From Ciceribacter lividus (lineage in GTDB: Bacteria; Pseudomonadota; Alphaproteobacteria; Rhizobiales; Rhizobiaceae), in contig NZ_QPIX01000004.1 in NCBI RefSeq assembly GCF_003337715.1, positions 1 to 64,000 on the forward strand: a stretch of 64,000 nucleotides of DNA. Direction: 5' to 3'. Shown here one piece after another: positions 12,271-20,659 of the stretch (its first letter is position 1; every line of letters starts with the position of its first letter). Made by a program: the position numbers and the translations under genes. The notes beneath the pieces were generated by a model that searched no databases, had not been told where the DNA came from, and worked only from the letters and a program-made list of their open reading frames with translations.

Positions 12271-13827
12271 ATGTTTGAAAACCTCCAGGACCGCCTTGGT
12301 TCCATTCTGAATGGACTGACGGGCCGTGGCGCCTTGTCGGAAGCCGATGTTTCCGCCGCGCTGCGCGAGGTACGCCGTGCGCTTCTGGAAGCCGACGTCG
12401 CCCTTGAGGTTGTGCGCTCGTTCACCGACCGGGTGCGGGAAAAGGCCGTCGGCGCTGCCGTCCTGAAGTCGATCAAGCCCGGGCAGATGGTCGTCAAGAT
12501 CGTCCATGACGAACTCGTTGAGATGCTGGGCTCCGAGGGCGTTTCGATCGATCTCAATGCGCCGGCGCCGGTTGTCGTGATGATGGTCGGTCTGCAGGGT
12601 TCGGGCAAGACGACAACCACCGGCAAGATCGCCAAGCGCTTGACCGACCGCGAGAAGAAGAAGGTCCTGATGGCCTCGCTCGACACGCGTCGTCCGGCTG
12701 CCCAGGAGCAACTGCGTCAGCTCGGCGTGCAGACCGGCATTGACGTTTTGCCGATCATCGCCGGCCAGTCGCCGACCGATATCGCCTCGCGCGCCGTGCA
12801 GGCCGCAAAGCTCGGCGGCCATGACGTGGTCATCCTCGACACGGCCGGCCGGACGCATATCGACGAGCCGCTGATGATCGAGATGGCCGAAATCAAGGCC
12901 AGGTCGAAGCCGCACGAGATCCTGCTCGTCGCCGATGCGCTGACTGGTCAGGACGCCGTCAATCTCGCGCGCAATTTCGATGAGCGTGTCGGCATCACCG
13001 GCCTCGTGCTCACCCGCATGGACGGCGACGGTCGCGGTGGTGCGGCGCTTTCGATGCGCGCGGTCACGGGCAAACCGATCAAGTTGATCGGTGTCGGCGA
13101 AAAGATGACGGAACTCGAAGAGTTTCATCCGCGGCGCATCGCCGACCGCATTCTCGGCATGGGCGACATCGTTTCGCTGGTCGAGAGGGCGGCTGAGACG
13201 ATCGATGCCGAGAAGGCGAAGGCCATGGCCGAGAAGATGGCCAAGGGCAAGTTCGACCTGAACGACCTCGCCGAACAGCTGAAGCAGATGCAGAAGATGG
13301 GCGGCATGGGCGGCATCATGGGTCTTATGCCCGGCATGGCCGGCATGAAGGACAAGATGGCCGCCGCCGGGCTGAACGACAAGCTGTTCGGCCGCCAGAT
13401 CGCCATCATCCAGTCGATGACCAAGGCCGAGCGGGCCAATCCCGACATTCTCAAGCATTCCCGCAAGAAGCGTATCGCCGCCGGCTCCGGCACGGACGCC
13501 GCCGAGATCAACAAGCTCCTGAAAATGCACCGCCAGATGGCCGACATGATGAAAATGATGGGCGGCAAGAAGGGCGGCGGCATGATGAAGCAGATGATGG
13601 GCGGCCTCGCCGGCAAGATGGGCCTTGGTGGCATGGGCGGGATGCCGGATCTGTCCAGCATGGATCCGAAGCAGATCGAAGCACTTGCCAAGCAGGCGGA
13701 AGCGGCGGGGGGCAAGCCGGGTGCACTTCCGGGGCTTGGTGGCGGCGGATTGCCTGGACTGGGCGGAAAGTTGCCGGGTCTCGGTGGTGGGTTCCCGGGT
13801 CTTCCCGGGTTGCCGAAGAAGAAGTGA
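12271..13827 (+). CDS. ffh: Signal recognition particle protein Ffh
   Basis: Ffh is the SRP54 GTPase that binds signal sequences and the SRP RNA and targets ribosomes to FtsY. The 518 residues comprise an N-terminal helical bundle, then a G domain with GLQGSGKTTTTGKIA, DTAGRTHID and TRMDGDGRGG. A methionine-rich M domain begins at about residue 300. It ends with an unusually Gly/Pro/Leu-rich tail of about 40 residues (repeated LPGLGG). ATG 12271 is preferred because AAGGAAG precedes it; an upstream in-frame ATG at 12199 sits within the leader hairpin tail. No SRP RNA gene was recognised here. Confidence 0.97.
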   Translation: MFENLQDRLGSILNGLTGRGALSEADVSAALREVRRALLEADVALEVVRSFTDRVREKAVGAAVLKSIKPGQMVVKIVHDELVEMLGSEGVSIDLNAPAPVVVMMVGLQGSGKTTTTGKIAKRLTDREKKKVLMASLDTRRPAAQEQLRQLGVQTGIDVLPIIAGQSPTDIASRAVQAAKLGGHDVVILDTAGRTHIDEPLMIEMAEIKARSKPHEILLVADALTGQDAVNLARNFDERVGITGLVLTRMDGDGRGGAALSMRAVTGKPIKLIGVGEKMTELEEFHPRRIADRILGMGDIVSLVERAAETIDAEKAKAMAEKMAKGKFDLNDLAEQLKQMQKMGGMGGIMGLMPGMAGMKDKMAAAGLNDKLFGRQIAIIQSMTKAERANPDILKHSRKKRIAAGSGTDAAEINKLLKMHRQMADMMKMMGGKKGGGMMKQMMGGLAGKMGLGGMGGMPDLSSMDPKQIEALAKQAEAAGGKPGALPGLGGGGLPGLGGKLPGLGGGFPGLPGLPKKK

Positions 13828-13840
13828 GGCAAGGCACACC

Positions 13841-14161
13841 ATGATCGCTCCGCACGTCAAGGAACAGCTCGCGAGCTACCGTCAGTCGATCGACAATATC
13901 GACGCTGCTCTCGTGCACATGCTCGCCGAACGGTTTCGTTGCACGAAGGCGGTCGGCGTTCTCAAGGCCCAATACGATTTGCCGCCGGCCGATCCGGCGC
14001 GCGAGGAATACCAGATCGAACGTCTTCGTCGCTTGGCGCAGGACGCCCATCTGGATCCGGATTTCGCAGAAAAGTTCCTGAATTTCATCATCAGGGAAGT
14101 TATCCGGCATCATGAAGCAATCGCCGCCGACATCGGCAGCAATTCGGAAAAGACCGCCTGA
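13841..14161 (+). CDS. Chorismate mutase (AroQ type)
   Basis: This small helical enzyme converts chorismate to prephenate, the first step toward phenylalanine and tyrosine. The 106 residues are of the AroQ fold: an N-terminal helix (ASYRQSIDNIDAALVHMLAERFRCTKAVGVLK) with the active-site Arg and Lys, and the later basic stretch REEYQIERLRRLA. It begins at ATG 13841, 13 bases after ffh, and is probably cotranscribed with ffh and rpsP. The open frame upstream of 13841 lies in ffh and was excluded. Confidence 0.9.
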   Translation: MIAPHVKEQLASYRQSIDNIDAALVHMLAERFRCTKAVGVLKAQYDLPPADPAREEYQIERLRRLAQDAHLDPDFAEKFLNFIIREVIRHHEAIAADIGSNSEKTA

Positions 14162-14197
14162 CATCAGGCGGACCAGAAAAGCCCAAGGAGTAAAGAA

Positions 14198-14575
14198 ATG
14201 GCACTGAAAATTCGTCTCGCCCGTGGTGGTTCCAAGAAGCGTCCGTACTACCAGATCGTCGTTGCCGACGCCCGCTCGCCCCGCGACGGTCGTTTTCTTG
14301 AGAAGGTCGGCGCATGGAACCCGATGCTTCCGAAGGACAGCGAGAAGCGCATCGAACTGAACGTCGAACGCATCAAGGAATGGGTTGCCAAGGGCGCCCA
14401 GCCGACCGACCGCGTTCTGCGTTTCATGGCTGAAGCCGGCCTCGCCGCTCGCGACGCCCGCAACAATCCGGAAAAGGCAAAGCCGGGCAAGAAGGCCCTG
14501 GAGCGCATCAAGGAAAAGGAAATGAAGGCCGCCGAGGCCGCTGCCGCTGCTGCCGAAGCAAGCGCCGCGGAGTAA
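14198..14575 (+). CDS. rpsP: 30S ribosomal protein S16
   Basis: This is a structural protein of the 30S body. The 125 residues begin with the canonical [34 protein letters not shown] long Lys/Ala/Glu-rich tail from about residue 85 is typical of alphaproteobacterial S16. AAGGAG precedes the ATG by about 10 bases. It is followed by an intrinsic terminator before rimM, so rpsP transcripts may partly end here. Confidence 0.99.
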   Translation: MALKIRLARGGSKKRPYYQIVVADARSPRDGRFLEKVGAWNPMLPKDSEKRIELNVERIKEWVAKGAQPTDRVLRFMAEAGLAARDARNNPEKAKPGKKALERIKEKEMKAAEAAAAAAEASAAE

Positions 14576-14596
14576 TTTCCATTCCCTGCGAATCCG

Positions 14597-14626
14597 ACGG
14601 GCGGCAGCATCTTGCCGCCCGTTTTT
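14597..14626 (+). terminator. Intrinsic terminator after rpsP
   Basis: Bases 14597-14606 pair with 14613-14622 (10 bp, 6-base loop), followed by TTTT and CATTTCC. It sits 21 bases past the rpsP stop and upstream of rimM. Confidence 0.85.
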
Positions 14627-14691
14627 CATTTCCTTTCACCGTGCTTCGTCCTAAAAGACAGCATAATGAAGATCTCGGATGGCCAGTACTC

Positions 14692-15264
14692 ATGACGACC
14701 CTTAGGAATCCTGTTCTGATGGCTACTGTGGGCGCCGCCCAGGGGCTCCGGGGAGAGGTTCGCGTCAAGGCGTATACGGCCGATCCGATGGCGCTCGGCG
14801 ATTATGGCAACCTGCGGAGCCTTGACGGTCGGGTCTTCGAGATTCTCGAAATTCGCGAGGCGAAGAACGTGGCGATCGTGCGCTTCCGTGGCGTGAATGA
14901 TCGCAATGCAGCCGAGGCGCTGAACGGACTCGAGCTTTACATCGAGCGGGACGCACTTCCTGATGGCGAGCTCGAGGACGACGAGTTCTACTATGCTGAT
15001 CTCGAAGGCCTCGATGTCTATGACGGTGCCGGTAAGCACTACGGGTCAGTGTCCGCTGTGTTCGACTTCGGGGCGGGGGATCTGCTGGAAATCAAGGGGC
15101 CTGGCAAACGACCCGTCCTCATCCCGTTCTCGGAGACGGCTGTGCTTGAGATAGATCTCGAAAGCGGCCGTCTGCTGATCGACCCCATCGCGGCAGGCCT
15201 CGAGGAGGAGGGCAAGCCACCGCGCAGGGACGGACAGAGTTCCAAAAGTCCCGACGAGAGGTAA
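14692..15264 (+). CDS. rimM: Ribosome maturation factor RimM
   Basis: RimM assists maturation of the 30S head and binds S19. The 190 residues have an N-terminal RimM barrel ([20 protein letters not shown]), then a PRC-barrel from about residue 95 ([16 protein letters not shown]), with GDLLEIKG and [16 protein letters not shown]. The C-terminal tail is charged. ATG 14692 is chosen because it gives the family N-terminus; the earlier in-frame ATG at 14641 abuts the rpsP terminator. It is followed 10 bases later by trmD. Confidence 0.95.
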   Translation: MTTLRNPVLMATVGAAQGLRGEVRVKAYTADPMALGDYGNLRSLDGRVFEILEIREAKNVAIVRFRGVNDRNAAEALNGLELYIERDALPDGELEDDEFYYADLEGLDVYDGAGKHYGSVSAVFDFGAGDLLEIKGPGKRPVLIPFSETAVLEIDLESGRLLIDPIAAGLEEEGKPPRRDGQSSKSPDER

Positions 15265-15274
15265 ACGGCCGGAC

Positions 15275-15979
15275 ATGGGCTTCCGAGCGACGATCCTTAC
15301 CCTCTACCCCGAAATGTTTCCCGGCCATCTGGGTTTCTCGCTTGCGGGTCGCGCACTCGAGCGCGGTCAGTGGACGATGGAGACCGTTCAGATTCGCGAC
15401 TTCGCCGCTGACAGACATCGGACGGTTGATGATACGCCGGCTGGCGGCGGCGCCGGCATGGTGCTCAAACCGGACGTACTGGCGCGAGCGATCGATGACG
15501 TGGCGAAGGACGACCGGCCGAGGCTGTTGATGAGCCCCAGGGGCAAGCCACTGACGCAGCAACGGGTGCGGCAACTCGCGTCCGGCGAGGGTGTGGTAAT
15601 CGTCTGCGGCCGTTTTGAAGGTGTCGATCAACGCGTCATCGAAGCCCGCGATCTCGAGGAAGTCTCGATCGGCGACTATATCCTCTCGGGAGGGGAGCCG
15701 GCGGCGCTTGTCGTCCTCGATGCTGTTGTCCGCATCCTGCCGGGGGTCATGGGCAACGAACTTTCCGGGGTCCACGAGAGCTTCGAAGGCGGTCTCTTGG
15801 AACATCCACAATATACCCGCCCGCAGATCTTCGAGGGGCGAGAGATTCCCGTGGTGCTGACGTCGGGCAATCACGGCGCGATCGAGAAGTGGCGTCACGA
15901 ACAGGCGCTTGCTCTCACAAAGGAGAGACGTGCGGACCTCTTGAGCGGCAACACCGGGTCTCAGCCGGTGAAGAAATAG
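15275..15979 (+). CDS. trmD: tRNA (guanine-N1)-methyltransferase TrmD
   Basis: TrmD makes m1G37 in tRNAs reading CCN/CUN/CGG codons, preventing +1 frameshifting. The 234 residues have the trefoil-knot SPOUT fold. Visible motifs are [42 protein letters not shown], the knot loop [14 protein letters not shown] and the C-terminal [13 protein letters not shown]. The stop overlaps the convergent TSUP gene by 19 bases, so transcription of the two genes collides at their ends. Confidence 0.98.
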   Translation: MGFRATILTLYPEMFPGHLGFSLAGRALERGQWTMETVQIRDFAADRHRTVDDTPAGGGAGMVLKPDVLARAIDDVAKDDRPRLLMSPRGKPLTQQRVRQLASGEGVVIVCGRFEGVDQRVIEARDLEEVSIGDYILSGGEPAALVVLDAVVRILPGVMGNELSGVHESFEGGLLEHPQYTRPQIFEGREIPVVLTSGNHGAIEKWRHEQALALTKERRADLLSGNTGSQPVKK

Positions 15980-16707
15980 TAGGCTGCTAGAGCCAGCCCG
16001 AGGGCCACGACGATCCAGCGCAGCAGGGCCTGTGGCGCACGCCTGGCGATGCCGACGCCGGCGTAGCCTCCTAGCGCAACGGCCGGCACCATGATGGCGG
16101 CGTGCAGCCAGGAAATGGCACCGGCGGATGTGAAGACGGCAATCGCAACCGCGGCGATGACGATCGAGAGGAAGTTCTTCAGCGCGTTGAGACGGTGATA
16201 GTCGCCACCGCTGGCAAGTCCCAGTGAGGCGAGCATCATGATGCCCATGCCGGCGCCGAAGAAACCTCCGTAGAAGGAGGTCGCCGTCTGCAGCCCGAGA
16301 CCGAGCGGGCTCGCGGGATGGCTTTCTCCCGCATTCTTGGGCCGCAGTTTCGGCCCGACGGCGAAGACCGCGGTCGCCGCGACCAGCAGCCAGGGAACCA
16401 TGGCGCGAAAGGCAGGATTGGAGAGAGATACGAGGAACAGAGCGCCGCCTAGGGAGCCGGCCGCCGACACGAGTGCCAGGACGACCGTGCCCTTGCCGAT
16501 CGCCTTCAGTTCGCGCAGGTATGCAAGAGTCGAGGTGATATAGCCCGGAAACTGGGTAATCGACGAGGTGGCGTTGGCGGCGATCGGAGGAAGACCGGCA
16601 AGCGTCATGGCTCCAAAGGTCAGGAAAGTGCCACCACCCGCGATGGCATTGACCACGCCCGACAGGAAACCGGCGACAAACAGAAGCACAATGACGGCCA
16701 AGGTCAT
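15961..16707 (-). CDS. TSUP (TauE/SafE) family permease
   Basis: This is a 248-residue membrane protein of the TauE/SafE (TSUP) family, which exports sulfite, sulfoacetate and other small anions; the substrate here is unknown. The N-terminal helix begins [17 protein letters not shown] and is followed by the family repeat motif [15 protein letters not shown]; the second repeat is [15 protein letters not shown]. It has about eight helices. The start is at ATG 16707, after GGGGTGAG; a longer frame upstream has no support. It sits inverted between trmD and rplS. Confidence 0.85.
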   Translation of the reverse strand: MTLAVIVLLFVAGFLSGVVNAIAGGGTFLTFGAMTLAGLPPIAANATSSITQFPGYITSTLAYLRELKAIGKGTVVLALVSAAGSLGGALFLVSLSNPAFRAMVPWLLVAATAVFAVGPKLRPKNAGESHPASPLGLGLQTATSFYGGFFGAGMGIMMLASLGLASGGDYHRLNALKNFLSIVIAAVAIAVFTSAGAISWLHAAIMVPAVALGGYAGVGIARRAPQALLRWIVVALGLALAAYYFFTG

Positions 16708-16970
16708 GATCTCACCCCTCCAGATGCACGGCATGCATATTCGTTCTGACCGTTGTCGGCAAGCTTGCGCGACGGGGACAAAAGAGGCGGGAGGGGGTGA
16801 CAAGCCGCTTCGTTTCGTGTATTGGCACGCGCGGAAATGGGCTTTTGCCCGTCTGCCACAACAAAGAACTGCGTATCCGCTCCGACCCATACGGGTCAAT
16901 ATCCCGAGGCATGGCCAAGGGATCACGGTCGAGCGCTCTGGCTGTTTCAGAAGAAATCGAGGTTAGACAG

Positions 16971-17489
16971 ATGAACATCATTCAGCAGCTGGAAGCCGAA
17001 CAGGCCGCCAAGATCGAAGCCAAGCGCAAGCTCCCGGAATTCTCCCCGGGCGACACGCTCCGCGTCAACGTCACCGTCAAGGAAGGCAACCGTACCCGCG
17101 TTCAGGCCTATGAAGGCGTGTGCATCGCTCGTTCGGGCGCCGGCATCAACGAGAGCTTCACGGTTCGCAAGATCTCCTACGGCGAAGGCGTCGAGCGCGT
17201 ATTCCCGGTCTACTCGCCGCTCGTTGAAAGCGTCGAAGTCGTGCGCCGTGGTAAGGTCCGTCGCGCCAAGCTCTACTACCTGCGCGATCGTCGCGGCAAG
17301 TCGGCTCGCATCGTCGAGAACACCGGCACCCGCGCCCGCAAGCTCAACGAAAACGAGCGCGCTGCGATCGCCGAGGAAAAGGCACGCATCGAAGCTGAAA
17401 AGGTCGCAGCAGCCCAGGCTCTCGCTGCCGAAAAGGCAGCCGCAGAAGCCGCTGAAAAGGCCGCTGCCGCCGAAGGCGCAGCAGAATAG
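16971..17489 (+). CDS. rplS: 50S ribosomal protein L19
   Basis: L19 lies at the 30S-50S interface. The 172 residues have the core ([11 protein letters not shown] to about residue 115, ending [14 protein letters not shown]). A long Ala/Glu/Lys-rich helical extension follows (about 55 residues, repeated [11 protein letters not shown]), common in rhizobial L19. ATG 16971 gives the standard N-terminus. The inverted TSUP gene separates it from trmD, so it must have its own promoter in 16708-16970. It is followed by a strong terminator. Confidence 0.98.
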   Translation: MNIIQQLEAEQAAKIEAKRKLPEFSPGDTLRVNVTVKEGNRTRVQAYEGVCIARSGAGINESFTVRKISYGEGVERVFPVYSPLVESVEVVRRGKVRRAKLYYLRDRRGKSARIVENTGTRARKLNENERAAIAEEKARIEAEKVAAAQALAAEKAAAEAAEKAAAAEGAAE

Positions 17490-17510
17490 GATTTCCCACA
17501 GCGGGTTTGG

Positions 17511-17540
17511 AAAGGCGGCTTTCGAGCCGCCTTTTTTGTT
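17511..17540 (+). terminator. Intrinsic terminator after rplS
   Basis: AAGGCGGCT (17512-17520) pairs with AGCCGCCTT (17525-17533) around a TTCG tetraloop, followed by TTTTGTT. It is a textbook Rho-independent terminator 22 bases past the stop. Confidence 0.93.
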
Positions 17541-17633
17541 TCGCCCGTTCGCCAACGACGTTCCGGAATGGCGAATCGCCGCTTGCGCACCACGGTGGCT
17601 GCTGTACATTCTCTCGGCTACCCGGGGGAGGCG

Positions 17634-18032
17634 ATGCGACGTAGAACAACGACATGGCAGATGGCGACGCGTGTTTTGTGCGTGGTCACGCTTGTCTTCA
17701 TTGGCTTCGTTCATCGCGCACCCGCAGTTGCCACCTCCAGCCTTTCCGCGAGCGAGATAGCAGCCTTCACCTTGCCCGACGGCAGTTGGCCGGCGCTCTG
17801 CCTTCCCGGTGACGGTAAGGCTGGTGGTGACAACGGCCAAATGGCCGGTGGCGGTTGCGAAGCCTGTCGCCTCGCGGCGGGTATGCTCCTTCCGCAGCCG
17901 GAGGATGCAATCGGCAGACGCCTGCCCGATGTCCTCGACATTCTTCCAACCGTTCGTGTTGCCGTTGCGAGCTTCCGGCATTTCTCACCGAACGCCGCGC
18001 CGAGAGCGCCTCCTTTCCCGACCGTCGCCTGA
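17634..18032 (+). CDS. DUF2946-like secreted/membrane protein
   Basis: This is a 132-residue protein of unknown function resembling DUF2946. An N-terminal membrane segment or signal peptide spans about residues 11-30 (ATRVLCVVTLVFIGFVHRAPA). It is followed by a conserved-looking LPDGSWPALCLPGDG motif and a CEACRLA cysteine pair, then a proline-rich C-terminus. Relatives often sit beside TonB-dependent receptor or PepSY genes and may handle metals; that role is inference. ATG 17634 is chosen because GGGGGAG lies just upstream. A PepSY membrane protein follows about 200 bases later on the same strand. Confidence 0.65.
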   Translation: MRRRTTTWQMATRVLCVVTLVFIGFVHRAPAVATSSLSASEIAAFTLPDGSWPALCLPGDGKAGGDNGQMAGGGCEACRLAAGMLLPQPEDAIGRRLPDVLDILPTVRVAVASFRHFSPNAAPRAPPFPTVA

Positions 18033-18235
18033 ACCCGGCCGCGCGGACTCCGCGTTCGCTCGCCGGGTACGTGTTCACAGCCTCGAACGATCTTCCTTCA
18101 GATTGCTTATCTGCTGCGGCCCAAGATGGCCTCAGTGTGTGAGATCCTGGCGCTATGAGCCGTCCATCCATTCTCTGCCCGCTCGTGTGTAGCGCTGGCG
18201 GAGCCTCCAGGCACTCTTCTTCTTTGAGGTAACTC

Positions 18236-19648
18236 ATGTCCATTCTCGTCGAAACACCGGCGGTTCAGAAATCCTCTTCCCTTGCCCAGCGTTTCTACTT
18301 TACCGCGTGGCGCTGGCACTTCTATGCCGGGCTCTACGTGGCTCCCTTCCTGATCATGCTCGCTGTTACCGGTCTCGTCATGCTGTGGTCCGCCGTCCTT
18401 GTCGGACGTGACGGCGAAAAGGTATATGCGGTCAGCCCCAGCGGAGTCGAAGCTCCGATGGTCCAGCAGGCCGAAGCCGCACTTTCGGCGGTTCCGGGTG
18501 GCGCGCTCGTGCAATACATCGCACCACGCACGTCGGAGCAGGCTGCGATCTTTCGTGTCAATCTCGGCGATGCTTCCACGATGGTAGCGGTGGATCCCTA
18601 TTCCGCTGCGGTGCTCGGAAGCTGGGAGCGACGCCACGGCCTTTACGACCTTGCTGATACGATTCACGGCACGCTTCTGATCGGTGACATCGGCGATCGG
18701 TTCATTGAAGTCGCGGCCGGTTTCGGTGTCGTCTTGATCATCACCGGGCTCTATCTCTGGTGGCCGCGTAATGGTGGAGGCCTCTCGTCCGTGCTGGTGC
18801 CGAGACTATCGGCGAGCGGTCGGCAGCTTTGGAAATCGCTGCACCAGACTGTCGGGTTCTATGCTTCCCTGATCCTACTTGTCTTCCTCCTCTCGGGCCT
18901 CACATGGGCAGGTGTTTGGGGTGAGAAGTTCACGCAGGCGTGGAGCACGTTCCCGGCGGAAAAATGGGATAATGTTCCGTTGTCAGACGTCACTCACGCC
19001 AGTATGAACCACGGCGGCATCAAAGAGGTGCCCTGGACGCTGGAGAAAGCCCGGATGCCGGCCTCCGGTTCGCAATCCGGCATTCCGGGCATAGTCCAGG
19101 GCGAACCCGTAGACTTCGGCAGCGTTGTTGCCTTCGCCCGTCAGCTTGGCTTCGACCATCGTTTCGAACTTGCGTTCCCGTCTGGCGAAACGGGTGTCTG
19201 GACGATCTCACACGATACCATGAGCAATGACGGCGGCGATCCGACTTCCGACCGGACGGTGCACATCGACCGCTACAGCGGAAATGTGCTCGCGGACGTC
19301 GCCTTCAAGGATTACGGACTGGCGGGAAAGGCTATGGCGATCGGCATAGCCTTTCACGAAGGTGACATGGGCACCTGGAACATCACCCTGGTAACGCTCT
19401 ATTGCCTCTCGGTGATCTTCCTTTCCGTCAGTGGCGTGGTCATGTGGTGGAAGCGGCGACCGAACGGTGCCCGCCGTTTGGTCGCCCCGAACGTGCCGGA
19501 CACAACGCCGGTATGGAAGGTGGGTATGGTCATTATGTTTGCGGTATCGTTGCTCTTTCCGCTGACTGGGGCTGTGCTGATTACGGTGCTCGCGTTCGAC
19601 ATGCTCATTGTTCGGTATTTCAAGCCACTGAAGAGAATTCTGAGCTGA
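18236..19648 (+). CDS. PepSY-associated TM helix protein (PiuB-like)
   Basis: This is a 470-residue inner membrane protein of the PepSY_TM / PiuB family, linked to iron uptake and to reductive release from ferric siderophores; the exact role is unproven. It has an N-terminal TM (WHFYAGLYVAPFLIMLAVTGLVMLW), a periplasmic PepSY-like region, and a second TM near residue 160. Central TMs (LHQTVGFYASLILLVFLLSGLTWAG) and C-terminal TMs complete it. Conserved histidines precede several helices (WHF, IHGTLLIG, LHQTVG, FHEGDMG), as expected for heme or quinone contacts. It starts at ATG 18236, just after a GAGGTAAC stretch. Confidence 0.85.
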   Translation: MSILVETPAVQKSSSLAQRFYFTAWRWHFYAGLYVAPFLIMLAVTGLVMLWSAVLVGRDGEKVYAVSPSGVEAPMVQQAEAALSAVPGGALVQYIAPRTSEQAAIFRVNLGDASTMVAVDPYSAAVLGSWERRHGLYDLADTIHGTLLIGDIGDRFIEVAAGFGVVLIITGLYLWWPRNGGGLSSVLVPRLSASGRQLWKSLHQTVGFYASLILLVFLLSGLTWAGVWGEKFTQAWSTFPAEKWDNVPLSDVTHASMNHGGIKEVPWTLEKARMPASGSQSGIPGIVQGEPVDFGSVVAFARQLGFDHRFELAFPSGETGVWTISHDTMSNDGGDPTSDRTVHIDRYSGNVLADVAFKDYGLAGKAMAIGIAFHEGDMGTWNITLVTLYCLSVIFLSVSGVVMWWKRRPNGARRLVAPNVPDTTPVWKVGMVIMFAVSLLFPLTGAVLITVLAFDMLIVRYFKPLKRILS

Positions 19649-19664
19649 TATTTTCCGAGAGGAG

Positions 19665-19697
19665 CTGCGGTCCGCCGTCTCGACAGCAGGACCGCAG
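19665..19697 (+). terminator. Hairpin after the PepSY gene
   Basis: CTGCGGTCC (19665-19673) pairs with GGACCGCAG (19689-19697) around a 15-base loop. There is no T-run, so terminator activity is only possible. Confidence 0.4.
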
Positions 19698-19772
19698 AGC
19701 CGTTTCGTGGCGTCGTGCCTCTCGGAGCACCGATGTTGCGCAACTCCCCGGATACTGGGTGGTTCCTCCCTT

Positions 19773-19808
19773 GCAACGGCAGAAGAAATTGTGACACTCT
19801 GCCGTTGC
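19773..19808 (+). promoter_or_regulatory. Stem-loop in the leader of the ABC binding-protein gene
   Basis: GCAACGGCAGA (19773-19783) pairs perfectly with TCTGCCGTTGC (19798-19808), an 11-bp stem with a 14-base loop. It ends eight bases before the AGGAG ribosome-binding site at 19817-19821. There is no T-run, so it is more likely a leader structure than a terminator. Confidence 0.5.
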
Positions 19809-19827
19809 CACAATTCAGGAGACCACA

Positions 19828-20622
19828 ATGTTCATTCGCCGCGCCGTCCTTGCCGGTTTGTCCCTTCTTGTCCTCGCGCCCTTCTCTTTCTCTGCCGATT
19901 TGCCGGATCTCGGCGGCAAGACCGTTGTGGTTGTGACGGAGAATGCCTATCCCCCGCTGCAGTTTGTCGATCCCAAGAGTGGGGAGGCGATCGGCTGGGA
20001 ATACGATGCGATGAACGAGATCGCCAAGCGGCTGAATTTCAAAATCGAGTATCAGAACACCTCTTGGGACGCGATGATTCAGTCCGTTTCGGACGGACAA
20101 TACCAGATCGGCATGACCGGCATCACCATCAAGGACGACCGCAAGGAGAAGGTCGATTTTTCGGACCCTTACATGCGTTCGCAGCAGCTTATGCTGGTAC
20201 GAGGAGACGAGGCGAGGTTCAGCGACGCAAAGAGTTTTGCAGCGCTCGAAAGCGGCCTCGTCGGTGCGCAGCCCGGTACCAGCCCGTTCTACACGGCGGT
20301 CTATGAGATTCTCGACGGCAACGAACAGAACCCGCGGATCAAGCTGTTCGAGACGTTCGGCGCAACCGTTCAGGCACTAAAGGCCGGTGACGTCGACCTT
20401 GTCCTGACCGATAGCACCGCGGGTGAAGGTTACGTCGCCGCCTCGAACGGCAGTCTGAAGATTGTTGGAGAGCCGCTCGGTACAGAGGACTTCGGCTTCA
20501 TCTTCCCCAAAGGGTCCGACCTCGTCGTCCCGGTCAATGCGGCCATTGCGGCCTTGAAGGCAGATGGCACGTTCGAAACGCTGAACAAGAAATGGTTCCT
20601 CGACTACAAGATGGGCGAATGA
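19828..20622 (+). CDS. Amino-acid ABC transporter substrate-binding protein
   Basis: This is a periplasmic type II binding protein of the polar amino-acid family (SBP_bac_3), 264 residues. A signal peptide ([23 protein letters not shown]) is followed by the typical VVVVTENAYPPLQFVD and GWEYDAMNEIAKRLNFKIEY. The ligand-binding MIQSVSDGQYQIGMTGITIKDDRKEKVDFSDPYM region then follows. AGGAG lies six bases before the ATG. The permease follows 37 bases later, but no ATPase gene is adjacent. Ligand identity cannot be read from sequence. Confidence 0.93.
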   Translation: MFIRRAVLAGLSLLVLAPFSFSADLPDLGGKTVVVVTENAYPPLQFVDPKSGEAIGWEYDAMNEIAKRLNFKIEYQNTSWDAMIQSVSDGQYQIGMTGITIKDDRKEKVDFSDPYMRSQQLMLVRGDEARFSDAKSFAALESGLVGAQPGTSPFYTAVYEILDGNEQNPRIKLFETFGATVQALKAGDVDLVLTDSTAGEGYVAASNGSLKIVGEPLGTEDFGFIFPKGSDLVVPVNAAIAALKADGTFETLNKKWFLDYKMGE

Positions 20623-20659
20623 CCACGCCCCTTCCTTCCTTGGGCGGGGCGCTCTTCTG

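Noticed and set aside
12037-14629. Long minus-strand frames (607 and 373 codons) opposite ffh and rpsP
   Set aside because: His/Leu/Gly-rich translations without family features, opposite universally conserved genes.
18033-18235. Cobalamin riboswitch before the PepSY gene
   Set aside because: GCC/AGGCA-like pieces are present, but the conserved B12-box blocks were not found in order.
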